Assembly: GCF_013466985.1 (NCBI RefSeq)
Contig: NZ_CP059164.1
Span: 3,295,001-3,359,000, forward strand
Direction: 5' to 3'
Length of the DNA stretch: 64,000 nt
Source: Nocardioides ungokensis
GTDB lineage: Bacteria > Actinomycetota > Actinomycetes > Propionibacteriales > Nocardioidaceae
Positions 50,394 through 59,243 of the stretch are shown one piece after another. Each line of letters starts with the position of its first letter. Position 1 is the stretch's first letter. The notes below the pieces were generated by a model. It was not told the origin of the DNA, did not search any database, and was given only the letters and a program-made list of their open reading frames with translations. The translations under genes were made by a program, and so were the position numbers.

Positions 50394-50467
50394 TGGAGCG
50401 GATGACGGGAATCGAACCCGCGTAGCCAGTTTGGAAGACTGGGGCTCTACCATTGAGCTACATCCGC
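50394..50467 (-). tRNA. tRNA-Gly (UCC)
   Basis: Acceptor stem GCGGATG/CATCCGC with discriminator U, anticodon arm CCAGT-CTTCCAA-ACTGG with anticodon TCC, T arm GGGTTCGATTCCC. The 3' CCA is encoded (50394-50396), unlike the tRNA-Pro next to it. Confidence 0.95.
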
Positions 50468-50476
50468 ACGCGAAAG

Positions 50477-50496
50477 CACCCTCCGGTCAGAGGGTG
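50477..50496. terminator. Hairpin between the phosphatase gene and tRNA-Gly
   Basis: caccctc (50477-50483) pairs with gagggtg (50490-50496) around six bases. It is followed by GGTTTT on the plus strand and CTTTCG on the minus strand. It most likely ends the phosphatase transcript just before the tRNA genes. Confidence 0.55.
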
Positions 50497-50576
50497 GGTT
50501 TTCCGCGGGTGTCATCGTGCCACACAGCGGGCCGAGCCCCCCAACCGAGGCGGGCCGCCCGTCGCTGGATCCGGGC

Positions 50577-51687
50577 TCAGCGCCGGTGGACGAGCAGCAG
50601 CGCCCGGTCGTCGTTCCGGGAGCCCAGGGAGTCGACCAACCGGGCCGCTCCCCCCTCGAAGGTCCCCCGCAGCAGCCGCTCGGCCTGGCCGAGCAGCCTG
50701 TCGATCCCCAGGCCGATGTCACGCCGCGGCGTCTCGACCATCCCGTCTGTGTAGAGGATCAGGGCGTCGCCGCGGCGCAGCACGCCCTCGACGGCCGGAA
50801 CTGCGCGTCGTCGACGAGACCGAGCACCGGGCCCTCGGCGTCCAGCATCGACCAGCGGCCGGTGCCGGCGGCCAGGTGCACGGCCGGGGGTGCCCCGCGG
50901 AGCGGACCTCGTAGTGCCCGGTCGTGAGGTCGAGCGAGAGGTGGATGGCGGTGGCGAACCCCTCCTCCCACTCCTGGCGCAGGAGGTACTCGTTGGACGC
51001 GAGGAGGAACTCCGAGGCCGGCAGAGCGGTCAGCAGGCCGCCGCACGCCCCGGAGAGGAGCAGCGCGCGGGTGCCCGCCTGCTCGCCCTTGCCGGAGACG
51101 TCGACCACGACGACCTCGAGGCGGTCCGCGGACCGCGGCCGGGCCGCCACCACGAAGTCGCCGGCGAACGGCGTGCCGCCCGCCGACCGGAGCGCGGACT
51201 CGGCGTACCAACCGTCAGGCAGGTCGGGGATGCCGCCCTGGCCCAGGATCCGGTCGCGCAGGTCGACGAGCATCGACTCCCCGAGCGCGCCCGCGACGCC
51301 CAGGCGGGACCTGCGGAAGCTCGTGAGCAGGATGATGAAGCTCAGCAGGAACAGGATGGCGACGCCGAGCACCAGTCGGACGGTGAACTCCGGCTGCACC
51401 GAGAGCGCCAACATCAGCGCGGTCATGACCGCGACGACGAACCACGGGAGCTGGCGGGGCCCGAGCACCAGGCTGCCCAGCACGAGGGGCAGCACCAGCA
51501 CGTTGAGCGGCATCTGGTCCGGCCAGCGCATGATCGCGCCGGTGAGGACGACGGTGGCGAGGACGAGGCCGACGACGGGGCGGTTGTCGCGGCGGGCAGC
51601 GCGGCGCAGCACGGTGCTGTAGGCGCGGCGCGCAGCGGAGGGACTCGCCGGTCGGTACGGCGAGGCCTGCTCACGCACGGCTGTCAT
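50577..51687 (-). CDS. SpoIIE/PP2C-type serine phosphatase with membrane N-terminus, two frameshifts
   Basis: 370 residues after correction. The N-terminal 120 residues hold about three or four membrane spans (VVGLVLATVVLTGAIM and following). The SpoIIE/RsbU-type phosphatase domain starts with GTPFAGDFVVAARP, then LEVVVVDVSGKGEQAGTRAL (metal-binding Asp), and ends with LILYTDGMVETPRRD and SRNDDRALLLV. One C is missing near 50888 (SAGHP/PAVHLAAG) and one near 50802 (DDAQF/PAVEGVLRRG). It probably acts in a partner-switch pathway on an anti-anti-sigma factor, but none is adjacent. Confidence 0.87.
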
Positions 51688-51714
51688 CGTCGGGGTCCTC
51701 GCTCTCGGGTCGGT

Positions 51715-52557
51715 TCACTGTAAGGCTCGCGACCGGAACCGGGGCTGACAACGCGGACACCAGAAGAGGTTTCTCCCGAGCAGGACCTCGGTGCGCACGA
51801 TCGAGCCGCACACGTGGCACGGCTGGCCGGTCCGGCGGTAGACGTAGACCTCGCCCCCGTGGTCGTCGGCGCGCGGCGGGCGGCCCATCGCCTCGGGCGT
51901 GTGCTCGGGTCGGACGGTGTCGATGCGCCCGGTCCGCACGCCCTCGGCCATCAGCACGACCAGGTCGTCCCACATGGCCTGGAACTGCCCGACCCGCAGC
52001 GTGCTGCCGGGTCGCAACGGGTGCATCCGGTGGCGGAACAGGAGCTCGGCGCGGTAGACGTTGCCGACCCCGGCGAGCACGGTCTGGTCCATGAGCAGGC
52101 CCCCGATCGGCGCCCGGCTGCGTCGGATCCGCGCCCAGGCGGGCTCCCAGCTCGAGTCCGGACGGATCGGGTCGGGCCCCGACCTGGCCACGACGCCGGC
52201 GCGCTGCTCGCCGGTGACCAGCTCGCAGGTGGTGGCGCCCCGCAGGTCGGCGTACGCGTCGCCGTCGGCGGCCACCAGCCGCAGACGGACCTGCCCGACG
52301 GGCGCCGGGACCTCCGTGACGCCGGTGTGGACGTCGAAGTGGCCGTAGAGGCCGAGGTGGACGTGCACGAAGCGGTCGCCGGGGAAGGCCACGAAGAGGT
52401 GCTTGCCCCAGGCCTCGGCTCCTTCGAGCACGTGGCCGTCGACCAGCGCCGCCGAGTCCACGAAGCGGCCCTGCGGGCTGCCGGCCCGCACCACGCGGCC
52501 GCCGAACGCCGTCGTCAGGTCACCGGCGAGCCGGTGGAGGGTGTGCCCCTCAGGCAT
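51715..52557 (-). CDS. Formamidopyrimidine-DNA glycosylase family protein (Nei-like)
   Basis: 280 residues. The N-terminus MPEGHTLHRLA places the catalytic Pro2 and Glu3 after Met removal. The H2TH region (MDQTVLAGVGNVYRAELLF) and the C-terminal zinc finger (QPCHVCGSIV and FWCPRCQ) are complete. PEGH and the lysine in GKHLF resemble the mycobacterial Nei2 group, which removes oxidised pyrimidines and opens the strand. The start overlaps the rpiB stop by 8 bases, so the genes are coupled. Confidence 0.9.
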   Translation of the reverse strand: MPEGHTLHRLAGDLTTAFGGRVVRAGSPQGRFVDSAALVDGHVLEGAEAWGKHLFVAFPGDRFVHVHLGLYGHFDVHTGVTEVPAPVGQVRLRLVAADGDAYADLRGATTCELVTGEQRAGVVARSGPDPIRPDSSWEPAWARIRRSRAPIGGLLMDQTVLAGVGNVYRAELLFRHRMHPLRPGSTLRVGQFQAMWDDLVVLMAEGVRTGRIDTVRPEHTPEAMGRPPRADDHGGEVYVYRRTGQPCHVCGSIVRTEVLLGRNLFWCPRCQPRFRSRALQ

Positions 52558-53065
52558 CGCGTCCCTGGGGACCGCCGAGGGCCGACTCGGGCAGCGGCGG
52601 GAGCTCGCGCGTCGTCTCGTACGACGCGAGCTGGCCGATCCGGCGGACGTGGCGCTCCTCGCCGGTGAACGCCGTGGTCAGGAACACCTCGACGAAGCGG
52701 GTCATGTCGTCGAGGGAGTGCAGCCGGCCACCGACCGAGACCACGTTGGCGTCGTTGTGCTCGCGCGCCAGCACCGCGGTCTCCTCCGACCAGACCAGCG
52801 CGGCACGGATGCCGACCACCTTGTTGGCGGCCATCTGCTCGCCGTTGCCGGACCCGCCGATCACCACGCCGAGGCTGTCGAGGCCCTCGGCCCGCTCCGC
52901 GGCGACGCCCTCGGCGGCCCGCAGGCAGAACACCGGGTAGTCGTCGACGGCGTCGTAGACGAACGGGCCGTGGTCGACGACCTCGTAGCCGTGGTCGGCC
53001 AGCCAGCCGAGGAGGTGGTCCTTGAGGTCCAGGCCCGCATGGTCGGAGCCGAGGTGCACGCGCAT
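52550..53065 (-). CDS. rpiB: Ribose-5-phosphate isomerase B
   Basis: 171 residues from ATG 53065, which has GAGAGG nine bases upstream; an ATG nine bases earlier is too close to it. RpiB fold with MRVHLGSDHAGLDLK, the proton-shuttling region CLRAAEGV (the Cys that is Ser in some actinobacterial enzymes is within YPVFCLRAAEG), and IGGSGNGEQMAANKV. Interconverts ribose 5-phosphate and ribulose 5-phosphate. Linked to a Nei-like gene, as in mycobacteria. Confidence 0.93.
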   Translation of the reverse strand: MRVHLGSDHAGLDLKDHLLGWLADHGYEVVDHGPFVYDAVDDYPVFCLRAAEGVAAERAEGLDSLGVVIGGSGNGEQMAANKVVGIRAALVWSEETAVLAREHNDANVVSVGGRLHSLDDMTRFVEVFLTTAFTGEERHVRRIGQLASYETTRELPPLPESALGGPQGRDA

Positions 53066-53078
53066 GGGCCGCATCCTC

Positions 53079-53960
53079 TCAGAGGTGCATCCGGAGGAAT
53101 CCGGCCACCTGCCTCATCAGCGGCTCCGCCTGCGGGAACACCCGGGGGTGGCGCCAGAAGCCGTGCACCTGGCCCAGGTAGCGGGTGCCGACCACGTCCA
53201 CCCCGCGCTCCGAGAGCTCGGCGACCAGGCGCTCACCCTCGTCGCGCAGCGGGTCGTGCTCGGCCGTGACCACCAAGGTCGGCGGCAGGGTGTGCAGCCG
53301 GTCGGAGCACAGCGGCGCGAGGTCCGGGTGGCAGAGGTCGTCCGGGCTGCCGGCGTACTGGTCCCAGTACCACCGCGCTTCGGCCGGGTCGAACCCGTGC
53401 GCCTCGGTGCGGTAGGACTCGTAGCCTCCGTCCGGGTCGAGGAACGGGTAGATGAGCACCACGGCCGCGAACCGCCCCGGGTGGCGCAGTGCCGCACCCA
53501 GGGCCAGGTTGCCGCCCGCACTGTCGCCGTGCACGAACGTGGGACCGCGCAGCCCCTCCGCCTCGGCGTGGGCGTCCAGCCAGCCGAGCACCGTGTCGAC
53601 GTCGTCCGGAGCCGCCGGGAAGCGGTGCTCGGGCGGTCGCCGGTAGTCGACGCTCACCACGGCCAGCCCGGAGCGGTTGGCGAGCCGGCGGGCCGCCGCG
53701 TCGTGGACCTCGACGTCGTTGAGGACGAAGCCACCGCCGTGCAGGTGCACCACGACGCCGTCGGCGCCGTCGGGCACGTAGATGCGGCACGGGACGCCGG
53801 CCGCGTCGACGTCGCGGACCACGGCCACCGGCTCCCGGGGGTCCTGCGCGGCCGCCGCCCGCGCCTCGGCGCGGCTGGCGGCGATGTCGAACGCCGGGTC
53901 GGCCACCGACACCTCCCCGGCCATCATCTTCAGGGCCGCCCGGGCCTGCGGGGTCAGCAT
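53079..53960 (-). CDS. Alpha/beta hydrolase, hormone-sensitive-lipase family
   Basis: 293 residues. HGGGF in VVVHLHGGGFVL (oxyanion hole, about residue 75), GDSAGG in FVHGDSAGGNLAL (nucleophile Ser), Asp in TAEHDPLRDEG and His in GQVHGFWRHP form the full HSL-type catalytic set. Probable esterase on short acyl esters. No signal peptide. Ends 13 bases before rpiB starts, so it is in the same transcript. Confidence 0.9.
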   Translation of the reverse strand: MLTPQARAALKMMAGEVSVADPAFDIAASRAEARAAAAQDPREPVAVVRDVDAAGVPCRIYVPDGADGVVVHLHGGGFVLNDVEVHDAAARRLANRSGLAVVSVDYRRPPEHRFPAAPDDVDTVLGWLDAHAEAEGLRGPTFVHGDSAGGNLALGAALRHPGRFAAVVLIYPFLDPDGGYESYRTEAHGFDPAEARWYWDQYAGSPDDLCHPDLAPLCSDRLHTLPPTLVVTAEHDPLRDEGERLVAELSERGVDVVGTRYLGQVHGFWRHPRVFPQAEPLMRQVAGFLRMHL

Positions 53961-53967
53961 CCCGGCG

Positions 53968-54537
53968 TCACCTCGACATCAGCGCGTCCATGGCCACCGC
54001 GACCGCCGCGGCGACCCGGAAGTCGACCCGCGGGTCGGGCACCCGGACCGTGTAGCGATCGCGCACGGTGGTCTGCCGCTCGACGCTCATCAGCGGCCGG
54101 CCGCCCGCGTCGACGAAGTCGAAGTGGATCGGCAGGAAGGGGACGTCGGCGAAGCGCCGCACCAGCGCCACGGCCTGGCTGCGCTCCTGCCCGGTCCCGG
54201 TGTAGCCGGGGCCCTCGACGTGGAAGGTGGACCGCAGCAGGCTGGCGGCGAAGTCCTTGCGGAAGAAGCCGATCTGCTGCCCCGCCTCGTCGGTCACGTC
54301 GTAGCCCGAGCTGAAGTCCATGACCTTGCGGGCCTTGAAGGCGAAGACCGGCCGGGTCTTGGTGTCATCGGCGAAGAACGTCACCCGCTCCTTGAGCGCC
54401 ATCTTCTTCTGCTCCGCCAGGCCCATCATCTGCCCGCTGCTGCCGTCGGGGTTGGCCGCGACGACCTCGTAGCGGTTGGTCATCATGGCGAACCTCTGCC
54501 GGACGTAGAACGTGGGCAGATACATGGCGGCGGTCAT
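53968..54537 (-). CDS. LURP-one-related/tubby-like protein
   Basis: 189 residues. The pattern LPTFYVRQRFAMMTNRYEV, ERVTFFADDTKTRPVFAFKARK, DVTDEAGQQIGFFRKDF and RYTVRVPDPRVDFRVAAAVAVAMDAL matches bacterial LURP-one/scramblase-like beta-barrel proteins with one C-terminal hydrophobic helix. The biological role in bacteria is unknown. TAGGGT lies 8 bases before the ATG. Six bases separate its stop from the esterase start. Confidence 0.75.
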   Translation of the reverse strand: MTAAMYLPTFYVRQRFAMMTNRYEVVAANPDGSSGQMMGLAEQKKMALKERVTFFADDTKTRPVFAFKARKVMDFSSGYDVTDEAGQQIGFFRKDFAASLLRSTFHVEGPGYTGTGQERSQAVALVRRFADVPFLPIHFDFVDAGGRPLMSVERQTTVRDRYTVRVPDPRVDFRVAAAVAVAMDALMSR

Positions 54538-54545
54538 GCCCCGGA

Positions 54546-54551
54546 ACCCTA
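54546..54551 (-). promoter_or_regulatory. -10 element of the LURP-one-like gene, leaderless type
   Basis: TAGGGT on the minus strand, 8 bases before the ATG at 54537. Confidence 0.4.
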
Positions 54552-54565
54552 CTGACCGCCATCAT

Positions 54566-54957
54566 GTGCGGGTGGCGATCTTCGGATGGTTCGTGCTCTC
54601 GCTGGTCTTCGTCGACGAGCTGCTCGCGATGGCGGCGTTCGGGGTGTGGGGCTGGCAGGCCTCACCCCGCTGGCTGCTCGTGTGGCTGCTGCCGATGTCG
54701 GCGATGACCGCCTGGTTCCTCCTCGCCTCCCCGAAGGCGAGGTACGGCGGCCCCGTGGTGCGACCCGTCGCGAAGGTGGTGGTCTTCGGGCTCGCTCCCT
54801 CGCCCTGTGGGGCGCCGGTCATCCCGGCTGGGCGCTCGCACTGCTGGCCTTCTCGGTGGTCGTCAACGGGCTGGCCCTGCTGCCGGCCATCCGTGACCTC
54901 ACTCCCCGGCCAGACGGGCCCGCTCCTCCTCGACCACCGACGGGTCAAGCTTGGTGA
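54566..54957 (+). CDS. DUF2568 (YrdB-like) membrane protein, one frameshift
   Basis: 130 residues after correction, four membrane spans. The start is GTG 54566 or GTG 54572 ([20 protein letters not shown]). [22 protein letters not shown] is the DUF2568 signature. One C is missing near 54795, between VVFGLA and [12 protein letters not shown]. The corrected frame runs 59 bases into the convergent metG gene before TGA 54957; the last 20 residues are Pro-rich and may not be conserved. Function unknown. Confidence 0.68.
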
Positions 54958-56725
54958 AGATCGGGGTCGGCTTGGCGACGGGCGTGCCGACGACGACCGG
55001 GCGGCGCTCCCACGACGGGGTGGAGGAGTACTCGCCGGTGATGATCGGGTAGACGCCCAGGCCTGCGCCGTCGTCGGGGTCGAGGTCCTCGACGTGCTCG
55101 ATGCGGGGCATCGGCATGAACTCGCCCTTGCCGCCGTACGCCGACCACACCTGGTTGGAGGAGAACGGCAGGAACGGCGCCAGCAGCGTGTTGCAGTCCA
55201 GGACGCACTGGGCGGCGACGTGCAGCACCGTGCCGAGACGCTCGCGCTGGTCGGGGTCCTTCATCTTGTACGGCTCGGTGGCGGTGAGGTACTTGTTCAC
55301 CTCGCCGACGATCCGCATCGCCTCGGCGATCGCCGCGCGCTGACGGTGGCGACGGATGAGGTCGCCGACCGACTCGAACCCGGCGCCGACGGTGTCGAGC
55401 ACGGTCTGGTCCACCGGCTCCAGCGGCCCGGCCGCGGGGACCTCGCCGAAGTTCTTCGCGATCATCGTCGCGGTCCGGTTCACGAGGTTGCCCCAGCCGG
55501 CGACCAGCTCGGAGTTGGTCCGCTGCACGAAGTCCGACCAGGTGAAGTCGGAGTCCGAGGTCTCCGGGCCGGCCGCGCTGATGAAGTAGCGCAGGGCGTC
55601 CGGCTGGTAGCGCGACAGCATGTCGCCCACCAGGATCACGTGACCACGGCTGGTCGAGAACTGCCTGCTCTCCATCGTCATGAACTCGCTCGACACCACC
55701 TCGGTGGGGAGCTCGAGGAGGCCGAAGGTGCCGGGCGCGCCGCCGCGCTCACCCTTGCCGTCGTACGCCAGCAGCTCGGCGGGCCAGATCTGGCTGTGGA
55801 AGGTGATGTTGTCCTTGCCCATGAAGTAGTACGACAGGGGCGGCTCCTCCCCCTCCGCCGCCGGGTTCCACCACTCCCGCCAACGCTCAGGCTCGCCAAG
55901 GCGGCGGGCCCACTCGATCGAAGCGGACAGGTAGCCGATGACGGCGTCGAACCACACGTAGAGCCGCTTCGTCGGCTGCTCGCGCCAGCCCTCGAGCGGG
56001 ATCGGGATGCCCCAGTCGATGTCGCGGGTCATCGCCCGCTCGCGGATGTCCTCCAGGATGTTCTTGGAGAACTTGATGACGTTGGGCCGCCACGTCCCGC
56101 TCGCCTCGCGGCCGTCGAGCCAGTCCCCCAGCGCGTTGGCCAGGGCCGGCAGGTCGAGGAAGAAGTGCTGGGTCTCGACGAACTCCGGCACCTCGCCGTT
56201 GATCTTGGACCGCGGGTTCTTCAGGTCGGTCGGGTCGAGCTGGTTGCCGCAGTTGTCGCACTGGTCGCCCCGGGCCTCGCCGTACCCGCAGATCGGGCAG
56301 GTGCCCTCGATGTAGCGGTCGGGCAGGGTGCGCCCGGTGGACGGGCTGATCGCGGCCAGCGTGGTCTTCTCGACCATGTAGCCGTTGCGGTGCACCGTCT
56401 CGAACATTTCCTGCACCACCCGGTAGTGGTTGCCGGTGGTGGTGCGGGTGAACAGGTCGTAGGACAGGCCGAGGTCGACGAGGTCCTGCACGATGACCGC
56501 GTTGTTCTTGTCGGCGAGGTCCTTCGCCGAGACCCCCTCCTTGTCGGCGGCGACCAGGATCGGCGTGCCGTGCTCGTCGGTGCCGGAGACCATGAGGACG
56601 TCGTGTCCGGCCATCCGCATGTACCGACTGAAGACGTCGGAGGGCACACCGAAACCGGCCACGTGGCCGATGTGGCGCGGGCCGTTTGCGTACGGCCAGG
56701 CGACGGCGGACAGGACTTTGGTCAT
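54899..56725 (-). CDS. metG: Methionine--tRNA ligase
   Basis: 608 residues. HIGH motif in [20 protein letters not shown], zinc site with [18 protein letters not shown], and the KMSKS position as FSTSRGH (Thr in place of the second Lys), a known variant of class MetG1. The anticodon-binding helices follow; there is no C-terminal EMAP-like tRNA-binding domain. TAGGAT seven bases before the ATG suggests leaderless transcription. Its 3' end overlaps the convergent DUF2568 gene. Confidence 0.97.
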   Translation of the reverse strand: MTKVLSAVAWPYANGPRHIGHVAGFGVPSDVFSRYMRMAGHDVLMVSGTDEHGTPILVAADKEGVSAKDLADKNNAVIVQDLVDLGLSYDLFTRTTTGNHYRVVQEMFETVHRNGYMVEKTTLAAISPSTGRTLPDRYIEGTCPICGYGEARGDQCDNCGNQLDPTDLKNPRSKINGEVPEFVETQHFFLDLPALANALGDWLDGREASGTWRPNVIKFSKNILEDIRERAMTRDIDWGIPIPLEGWREQPTKRLYVWFDAVIGYLSASIEWARRLGEPERWREWWNPAAEGEEPPLSYYFMGKDNITFHSQIWPAELLAYDGKGERGGAPGTFGLLELPTEVVSSEFMTMESRQFSTSRGHVILVGDMLSRYQPDALRYFISAAGPETSDSDFTWSDFVQRTNSELVAGWGNLVNRTATMIAKNFGEVPAAGPLEPVDQTVLDTVGAGFESVGDLIRRHRQRAAIAEAMRIVGEVNKYLTATEPYKMKDPDQRERLGTVLHVAAQCVLDCNTLLAPFLPFSSNQVWSAYGGKGEFMPMPRIEHVEDLDPDDGAGLGVYPIITGEYSSTPSWERRPVVVGTPVAKPTPIFTKLDPSVVEEERARLAGE

Positions 56726-56732
56726 GGGCTGA

Positions 56733-56738
56733 ATCCTA
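56733..56738 (-). promoter_or_regulatory. -10 element of metG, leaderless type
   Basis: TAGGAT on the minus strand, 7 bases before the metG ATG. Confidence 0.5.
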
Positions 56739-56790
56739 GAGACCCGGCGCCACGGGTTTCCGACCGAGGCCGCACGGCCCGGGCGAGGGC

Positions 56791-56796
56791 TACCGT
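56791..56796 (+). promoter_or_regulatory. -10 element of the GOLPH3-like gene, leaderless type
   Basis: TACCGT, 6 bases before the ATG at 56803. Confidence 0.45.
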
Positions 56797-56802
56797 CGGG
56801 AC

Positions 56803-57474
56803 ATGGGGACGCTGCTGGCGGAGGACCTGCTCCTGCTCCTGCTCGACGAGCAGAAGGGCAGGCTGCGCACGTCGTACGCCGACACCGTGCTGGGCGGCGC
56901 GCTGCTCACCGAGCTCGCCCTCCTCGGGGCCGTGGGGGTGCCGGAGAAGACCAGCGTCTGGAGGACGGCGAAGGTGCACGCCACCGGCACGCGCGTCGAG
57001 GACCCGCTGCTGCAGGAGGCCCTGGACGTCGTCGGCCGGAAGGAGAGGTCCGCCGAGGACCTGGTCACCCGCCTGGGCAAGGGTCGGCGCGACGTGCTCG
57101 GCCAGCGCCTGGTCGAGCGCGGCATCCTCCAGCGCCGCGACACCAGGGTGCTCGGCATCTTCCCGGGGCGGCGCTGGCCGACCCTCGACCCCAGCCACGA
57201 GCAGGCCCTGCGGCACAGCCTGGGCAGGGTGCTGGTCGAGGGGGCCGAGCCCGACGAGCGCACCGCCGCGCTCATCGCGCTGCTCGCCGCCATCGACCGG
57301 GCCCACAAGGTCGTCGACCACGAGGGCCTGTCGTCGCGTGAGGTCCGCCGGCGCGCCAAGCAGATCGCCGAGGGCGCCTGGGCGGCCAAGGCCGTGCGCG
57401 ACGCCATCGCCGCGGCGACGGCCGCCACCGCCGGCGCCGTCGCTGCCACGACGGCCGCGACCTCCTCCGGCTGA
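56803..57474 (+). CDS. GOLPH3/VPS74-like (GPP34 domain) protein
   Basis: 223 residues. The N-terminus [18 protein letters not shown] and [14 protein letters not shown] belong to the GPP34 fold, which in eukaryotes binds phosphatidylinositol 4-phosphate at the Golgi. Actinobacterial versions are common but their ligand is unknown. The last 40 residues are Ala/Thr-rich. Divergent from metG and converging on the CHAP gene, 17 bases between stops. Confidence 0.85.
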   Translation: MGTLLAEDLLLLLLDEQKGRLRTSYADTVLGGALLTELALLGAVGVPEKTSVWRTAKVHATGTRVEDPLLQEALDVVGRKERSAEDLVTRLGKGRRDVLGQRLVERGILQRRDTRVLGIFPGRRWPTLDPSHEQALRHSLGRVLVEGAEPDERTAALIALLAAIDRAHKVVDHEGLSSREVRRRAKQIAEGAWAAKAVRDAIAAATAATAGAVAATTAATSSG

Positions 57475-57491
57475 GCGGGGCTCAGCTGGGC

Positions 57492-59114
57492 TCAGCGCGG
57501 AATGTCCACCGTCCCCCGGTAGGAGCCTGCGTCGACGAGGTCCTTGCCGAGGTACTTCACCACGACGGCCTTGGTGCCGGGGCGCAGGTTGAGCACGGTG
57601 ACGGTGCGCAGCCCGTCGTGCACCCGCACCTCGCGGGTCTGCGTGCCCACGCGGACCGTGATGGTCCCCCGGATCCCGGTGGCGCCGGGCGCCGTGATCG
57701 TGACCGAGACCTGGGCCCGTCCGGGCTTTCCGACCGCCGTCACCGCGACCTGCGGGACGGTGTGGACCGCCGTGGTGGCGTCGGTCGTCGCGGTCGCCGG
57801 CTTGTAGCCCTGGCGGGACAGGTCCGTGCGCACCGACAGGTGGGCACCCACGTCGGCCGCGACCGGGGAGTACGTCGTACCGGTCGCCCCGGGGATGGGC
57901 GCACCGTCGCGCAGCCACTGGTAGCTCGCGGTCGCGTCGGAGGGGTCGACCACACCGGGCACGACCTCGAGCGGCTGGCCCAGCCTGGGCACCCCGCCGA
58001 CCGTGAAGGGCGAGGTGACCTTGACGGTGCCACCGAGCACCGACGGCGTGGGGGCCGAGCTGGCCGTGGTCGGCTCGTAGCCGGCCCGGCTCACCGACAC
58101 CACTGCCCGCACCACCGTGCCGGCCTGGTCGGGGGTGAGCCGCAGGGTCCACGCGGTCGCACCCGCGATCGGCTGGCCGTTGGACAGCCACTGGACCGTC
58201 TTGGTCGTCGATCCCGGGTCGTAGGAGCCGCGGGTGGCCGTGAGCGCCGACCCCACGAGCGCCTCGCCGCTGACCTGCGGCTGGGCGACGGTGGTGATCT
58301 CGCCCGGCGCGACGTCGGTCGTGGCGGCGGACGTCGCGATCGCGGAGGCGTAGCCCTGGGCGGACGCGGCCACCTGGACGGAGATCTGCTGCCCGACCCT
58401 GCCCGGCCCGAGGTCGAGGGTGGAGGCAGTGGCGTCCTTGATCGCCTGGCCGTCGGCGAACCACTGGTAGGTGTAGCTGTCCGGGGTGGAGGACCAGGTG
58501 CCCGGCGCGGCCGTCAGCGTCTGGCCCACCTGCGGCGTGCCGGAGACGGTCGGGAGCTTCTTGTTGGTCAGCGCGACGTCGTGGAAGTGGATGAAGCCGC
58601 TGGGCCAGCCACCTCCGGTCTTCGTGACCTTGTGCCAGTGGAAGTCGCCACCCCAGTTGTCGTCGGAGATCCAGATCTCGCTGCTGGAGACCACCTTCTC
58701 GACGTACGCCACGTGTCCGCTGCTGCCGACCGGGTAGACGTTGGCGTCCCACCACGCCACGGCGCCCACCTTGGGGGTCGTGTCGGTGATGAAGGCCATC
58801 GCGTGGCCCCAGTTCTCGGCGTTCCCGCCGCCCGACCACGGACGGCTGTCCGGCATGCCCGCCTTGACCATCCGGTACGCCGCGTAGTTGGTGCAGTTGT
58901 GGCCGCCGTACATCCGCCAGTACATGTGGCTCGAGCTGCTGGAGTACCCCGCGTTGGAGTAGCCCGCGCCCCGGCAGCCGGTGTAACCGCTGCACAGGGC
59001 GATGTAGGAGGCCTGGGCAGGCGCCGGTGGCGCCACCAGCGGAAGGGTGGCAAGAGCGAGCGCGACACCGAGAAGTCGCACCCGGGGTCGCGGAAGTCCT
59101 CGCCTGAAGAGCAC
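57492..59114 (-). CDS. Secreted CHAP-domain peptidoglycan hydrolase with Ig-like repeats
   Basis: 540 residues, GTG start. Signal peptide to about residue 35 (VALALATLPLVAPPAPAQAS). The CHAP domain spans about 60-180 with catalytic Cys in GGHNCTNYAAYRM and His in GSSGHVAYVEKV, so it should be an amidase or endopeptidase on peptidoglycan. Three bacterial Ig-like repeats of about 90 residues follow, each with VG-TLTA-type and YQWFADGQAI or YQWLRDGAPI blocks, then a C-terminal beta domain. The ribosome site is weak. Confidence 0.88.
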   Translation of the reverse strand: MLFRRGLPRPRVRLLGVALALATLPLVAPPAPAQASYIALCSGYTGCRGAGYSNAGYSSSSSHMYWRMYGGHNCTNYAAYRMVKAGMPDSRPWSGGGNAENWGHAMAFITDTTPKVGAVAWWDANVYPVGSSGHVAYVEKVVSSSEIWISDDNWGGDFHWHKVTKTGGGWPSGFIHFHDVALTNKKLPTVSGTPQVGQTLTAAPGTWSSTPDSYTYQWFADGQAIKDATASTLDLGPGRVGQQISVQVAASAQGYASAIATSAATTDVAPGEITTVAQPQVSGEALVGSALTATRGSYDPGSTTKTVQWLSNGQPIAGATAWTLRLTPDQAGTVVRAVVSVSRAGYEPTTASSAPTPSVLGGTVKVTSPFTVGGVPRLGQPLEVVPGVVDPSDATASYQWLRDGAPIPGATGTTYSPVAADVGAHLSVRTDLSRQGYKPATATTDATTAVHTVPQVAVTAVGKPGRAQVSVTITAPGATGIRGTITVRVGTQTREVRVHDGLRTVTVLNLRPGTKAVVVKYLGKDLVDAGSYRGTVDIPR

Positions 59115-59151
59115 AGGTGGACGTTAGGGGCGGTCGTCAAGCGACACGCCG

Positions 59152-59178
59152 AACAGTTTCGATCTTAACCGAACTGTT
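59152..59178. promoter_or_regulatory. Inverted repeat upstream of the CHAP gene
   Basis: aacagtt (59152-59158) and aactgtt (59172-59178) form perfect half-sites with 13 bases between, about 38 bases before the CHAP GTG. A/T-rich for this genome. Candidate operator or promoter element for cell-wall hydrolase control. Confidence 0.4.
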
Positions 59179-59198
59179 ACCAACGGGATTGGTGTGAC

Positions 59199-59224
59199 AG
59201 GAGACGACTCATGAGCCGTCTCCT
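59199..59224. terminator. 26-bp near-perfect palindrome after the CPFA thiol-protein gene
   Basis: aggagacgactcatgagccgtctcct, written as aggagacg-a-ctcatgag-c-cgtctcct, has a single A/C mismatch. It lies 20 bases past the stop of the minus-strand gene at 59244. No T-run follows; it may be a terminator or a protein site. Confidence 0.5.
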
Positions 59225-59243
59225 GCCCACCGTACGACCTCGA

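Noticed and set aside
50298..50467. tRNA-Pro/tRNA-Gly as an integration site
   Set aside because: No integrase, no displaced tRNA 3' repeat and only core genes on both sides.
59115..59243. Possible c-di-AMP (ydaO) riboswitch before the CHAP wall hydrolase
   Set aside because: Such riboswitches often precede this gene type, but the available leader is too short and no conserved core was seen.
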